Origin: Anaerostipes hadrus ATCC 29173 = JCM 17467
GTDB taxonomy: Bacteria > Bacillota > Clostridia > Lachnospirales > Lachnospiraceae
Assembly: GCF_030296915.1 (NCBI RefSeq)
Contig: NZ_AP028031.1
Coordinates: forward strand, 1,855,501 to 1,919,500
Length of the DNA stretch: 64,000 bases
Reading direction: 5' to 3'
The notes under the pieces are model-generated. The model had not been told where the DNA came from. It saw only the letters and a list, made by a program, of their open reading frames with translations, and searched no databases. This document shows, in pieces, positions 61,891-64,000 of this stretch. The position numbers and the translations under genes were made by a program. How positions within the stretch are numbered: the first letter of the stretch is position 1; the number at the start of each line of letters is the position of its first letter.

Positions 61891-64000
61891 TTATTTGTCT
61901 TTCAATACTGCCTGAGCTGCTGCTAATCTTGCAATTGGTACACGGAATGGTGAGCAGGATACATAGTCTAATCCGGCTCTGTAGCAGAATTCTACAGATG
62001 ATGGATCTCCACCATGTTCTCCACAGATTCCTAAGTGGATATCTGGACGAGTTGCTTTTCCTTTCTTAGCTGCCATCTCGATCAGCTGTCCAACACCTTT
62101 CTGGTCTAATTTAGCAAATGGATCAGATTCGTAAATCTTGTTCTCATAGTAAGACTCTAAGAACTTACCTGCATCATCACGAGAGAATCCAAATGTCATC
62201 TGTGTTAAGTCATTTGTTCCGAAAGAGAAGAATTCTGCTTCTTCGGCAATCTCGTCTGCCAATAATGCTGCACGAGGAATCTCAATCATTGTACCAACTT
62301 TGTACTTAATGTCAGATTCATAGTAAGCTTTTACTTTCTCAGCTGTCTGTACAACAACTTCTTTAACATATGCTAACTCTTTCTTCTCTCCTACTAATGG
62401 AATCATGATCTCAGGAACGATATCATATCCTTTTTCCTGTTTTACTTCGATCGCTGCTTCCATAACGGCTCTTGTCTGCATCTTGGCAATCTCTGGATAA
62501 GTAACTGCCAGACGGCATCCACGATGTCCCATCATAGGGTTAAATTCATGAAGAGCTGCACGTCTCATATTGATCTCTTCTACTGTAACTCCCATATCTT
62601 TGGCAAGAGCTGTGATCTCTTCCATTGTATTTGGAAGGAACTCATGAAGAGGTGGATCTAAGAAACGGATTGTGACCGGTCTTCCTTCCATAACCTCATA
62701 TAAATCTTTAAAGTCTTTCTTCTGATAAGGAATTAACTGATTTAATGCGATTTCTCTTGCTTCTTTTGTTGTAGAGAGGATCATACGACGAATCTTTGGA
62801 ATTCTCTCTGCATCAAAGAACATATGCTCTGTACGGCAAAGTCCAATACCCTGTGCTCCGAATTTCACTGCATTCAATGCATCGGCAGGTGTATCTGCAT
62901 TTGTTCTTACCTGTAATGTACGGATTTCATCGGCCCATGTCATGATACGATCGAAATTACCACTGATACTTGCAGGTACTGTACGGATCTCACCCAGATA
63001 AATCTTACCTGTGGATCCATCTAAGGAAATATAATCTCCTTCCTGTACTGTCTTTCCACCTAATGTGAAAGATTTGCCATCTTCAGCAAACTTGATATCT
63101 CCGCATCCTGCTACACACGCTGTTCCCATACCACGTGCTACAACGGCTGCGTGAGATGTCATACCACCACGAGCTGTTAAGATACCTTCTGCTGCATGCA
63201 TTCCTTCGATATCTTCTGGTGATGTTTCTAAACGAACTAAGATAACTTTCAGTCCTGCTTCATGATGCAGTTTCGCCATCTCAGCATCAAAATATACTTT
63301 ACCAGCAGCAGCTCCTGGAGATGCTGGAAGTGCTTCTCCGATTGGAAGAGCGGCTTTCAATGCTGCCTGGTCAAAGTTTGGATGCAGTAACTGATCTAAT
63401 GCTTTCGCATCGATTCTTGAAACTGCTTCTTCTTTTGTGATTTTTCCTTCATCTACTAATTCACAGGCGATACGGAGTGCAGCTGGGGCTGTTCTCTTAC
63501 CATTTCTTGTCTGTAAGAAGTACAGTTTTCCTTCCTGAATTGTAAATTCCATATCCTGCATATCACGATAATGTTCTTCCAGTGTATGAGCAATGTCCAT
63601 AAACTGTTTATAACAATCTGGTAAGTCTTCTGCCAGTTTAGTAATTGGCTGTGGTGTACGAACACCAGCTACTACGTCTTCACCCTGTGCATTGATCAGG
63701 TATTCTCCGTAGATCTGTTTCTCACCTGTAGATGGGTTTCTTGTAAATGCCACACCTGTTCCTGATGTATCTCCCATGTTACCAAATACCATTGTCTGAA
63801 CGTTAACAGCTGTTCCCCAGTCTCCTGGGATGTCGTTCATTCGACGATAATAGATAGCACGTGGGTTGTCCCAAGAGCGGAATACCGCTTTGATTGCTTC
63901 AAATAACTGGTCCTTTGGATCCTGAGGGAATTCTTCATTCAAAGCTTTGCGATAGATACCTTTGTATCTCTTGATCACTTCTTTCAGATCATCGGCATCT
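61891..64000 (-). CDS. ppdK: Pyruvate phosphate dikinase, C-terminal part
   Basis: PpdK interconverts pyruvate, ATP and phosphate with PEP, AMP and pyrophosphate in the glycolytic or gluconeogenic direction. The visible 703 codons are open to the window edge, so the N-terminus lies beyond base 64000. Seen are the end of the ATP-grasp domain (GVAFTRNPSTGEKQIYGEYL), the phosphohistidine domain with GGMTSHAAVVARGMGTACV near 63150, and the TIM-barrel PEP domain with ICGEHGGDPSSVEF near the C-terminus. Full-length members have about 875 residues, so roughly 170 are missing. A strong terminator follows. Confidence 0.96.
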   Translation of the reverse strand, partial: DADDLKEVIKRYKGIYRKALNEEFPQDPKDQLFEAIKAVFRSWDNPRAIYYRRMNDIPGDWGTAVNVQTMVFGNMGDTSGTGVAFTRNPSTGEKQIYGEYLINAQGEDVVAGVRTPQPITKLAEDLPDCYKQFMDIAHTLEEHYRDMQDMEFTIQEGKLYFLQTRNGKRTAPAALRIACELVDEGKITKEEAVSRIDAKALDQLLHPNFDQAALKAALPIGEALPASPGAAAGKVYFDAEMAKLHHEAGLKVILVRLETSPEDIEGMHAAEGILTARGGMTSHAAVVARGMGTACVAGCGDIKFAEDGKSFTLGGKTVQEGDYISLDGSTGKIYLGEIRTVPASISGNFDRIMTWADEIRTLQVRTNADTPADALNAVKFGAQGIGLCRTEHMFFDAERIPKIRRMILSTTKEAREIALNQLIPYQKKDFKDLYEVMEGRPVTIRFLDPPLHEFLPNTMEEITALAKDMGVTVEEINMRRAALHEFNPMMGHRGCRLAVTYPEIAKMQTRAVMEAAIEVKQEKGYDIVPEIMIPLVGEKKELAYVKEVVVQTAEKVKAYYESDIKYKVGTMIEIPRAALLADEIAEEAEFFSFGTNDLTQMTFGFSRDDAGKFLESYYENKIYESDPFAKLDQKGVGQLIEMAAKKGKATRPDIHLGICGEHGGDPSSVEFCYRAGLDYVSCSPFRVPIARLAAAQAVLKDK

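Overview
The window looks like chromosome from an AT-rich, endospore-forming gut Clostridium-type Firmicute, most likely Lachnospiraceae. The signs are dipicolinate synthase genes (spoVFA/spoVFB), Gram-positive ribosome binding sites (GGAGG-type), GTG and TTG starts, pyruvate phosphate dikinase, NAD-dependent lactate dehydrogenase, and many sugar operons with LacI, GntR and YesMN-type regulators. An Anaerostipes-like genus is a guess from gene content and protein style; no 16S rRNA gene or tRNA is visible.

Layout. 1-8 kb: the end of htpG, a large imperfect inverted repeat (978-1208), yjdF with a structured leader, two membrane proteins, a dpaA-dpaB-asnB cluster on the minus strand, and ribosomal protein L25/Ctc with an attenuator-like leader. 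8-16 kb: an unknown protein, RecQ helicase, paired short CHR-family (chromate) transporters and a heterodimeric ABC exporter. 15.8-23.3 kb: a complete Leloir galactose operon (permease-galK-galM-galT-galE) divergent from a LacI-family repressor, with phased operator sites between them. 23.3-39.1 kb: a single-strand arabinose/pentose island. It holds araR-araA-araB-araD and a second mutarotase, a YesN/YesM-type two-component system, a YtfQ-RT-YjfF-like sugar ABC transporter, and a fucose/arabinose isomerase-family protein. 39.3-42.6 kb: an orphan fructose-type PTS EIIB, a two-gene radical-SAM/DUF4130 unit predicted to act in DNA metabolism, and a low-molecular-weight phosphatase.

The stretch 42.6-58.8 kb is an accessory zone with marked gene decay. 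It contains an aldo/keto reductase reduced to its two ends, a receiver-domain fragment, a TetR gene with a nonsense codon, two GNAT acetyltransferase N-terminal stubs, an AAA-ATPase/nuclease gene with an internal deletion, and unassigned frame fragments. Intact genes lie among them: a carboxymuconolactone decarboxylase-cupin fusion, a flavodoxin, a LysR regulator, a Fic protein, a TetR-controlled ABC-2 exporter, a MATE pump, lactate dehydrogenase and a large GGDEF-histidine kinase-receiver hybrid. The last part (58.8-64 kb) returns to ordinary genes: two HAD phosphatases, a phospholipase D-like protein and the C-terminal two thirds or more of pyruvate phosphate dikinase.

How it works together: galactose and arabinose are imported, epimerised or isomerised and phosphorylated by neighbouring genes under local repressors, and feed central metabolism ending in lactate and in PEP/pyruvate cycling. 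No CRISPR array, complete insertion sequence or prophage was seen. Nothing here is clearly a wholly new system. The best candidates for follow-up are the radical-SAM/DUF4130 pair, the long hairpin, the orphan EIIB beside araR, and the GGDEF-kinase hybrid.
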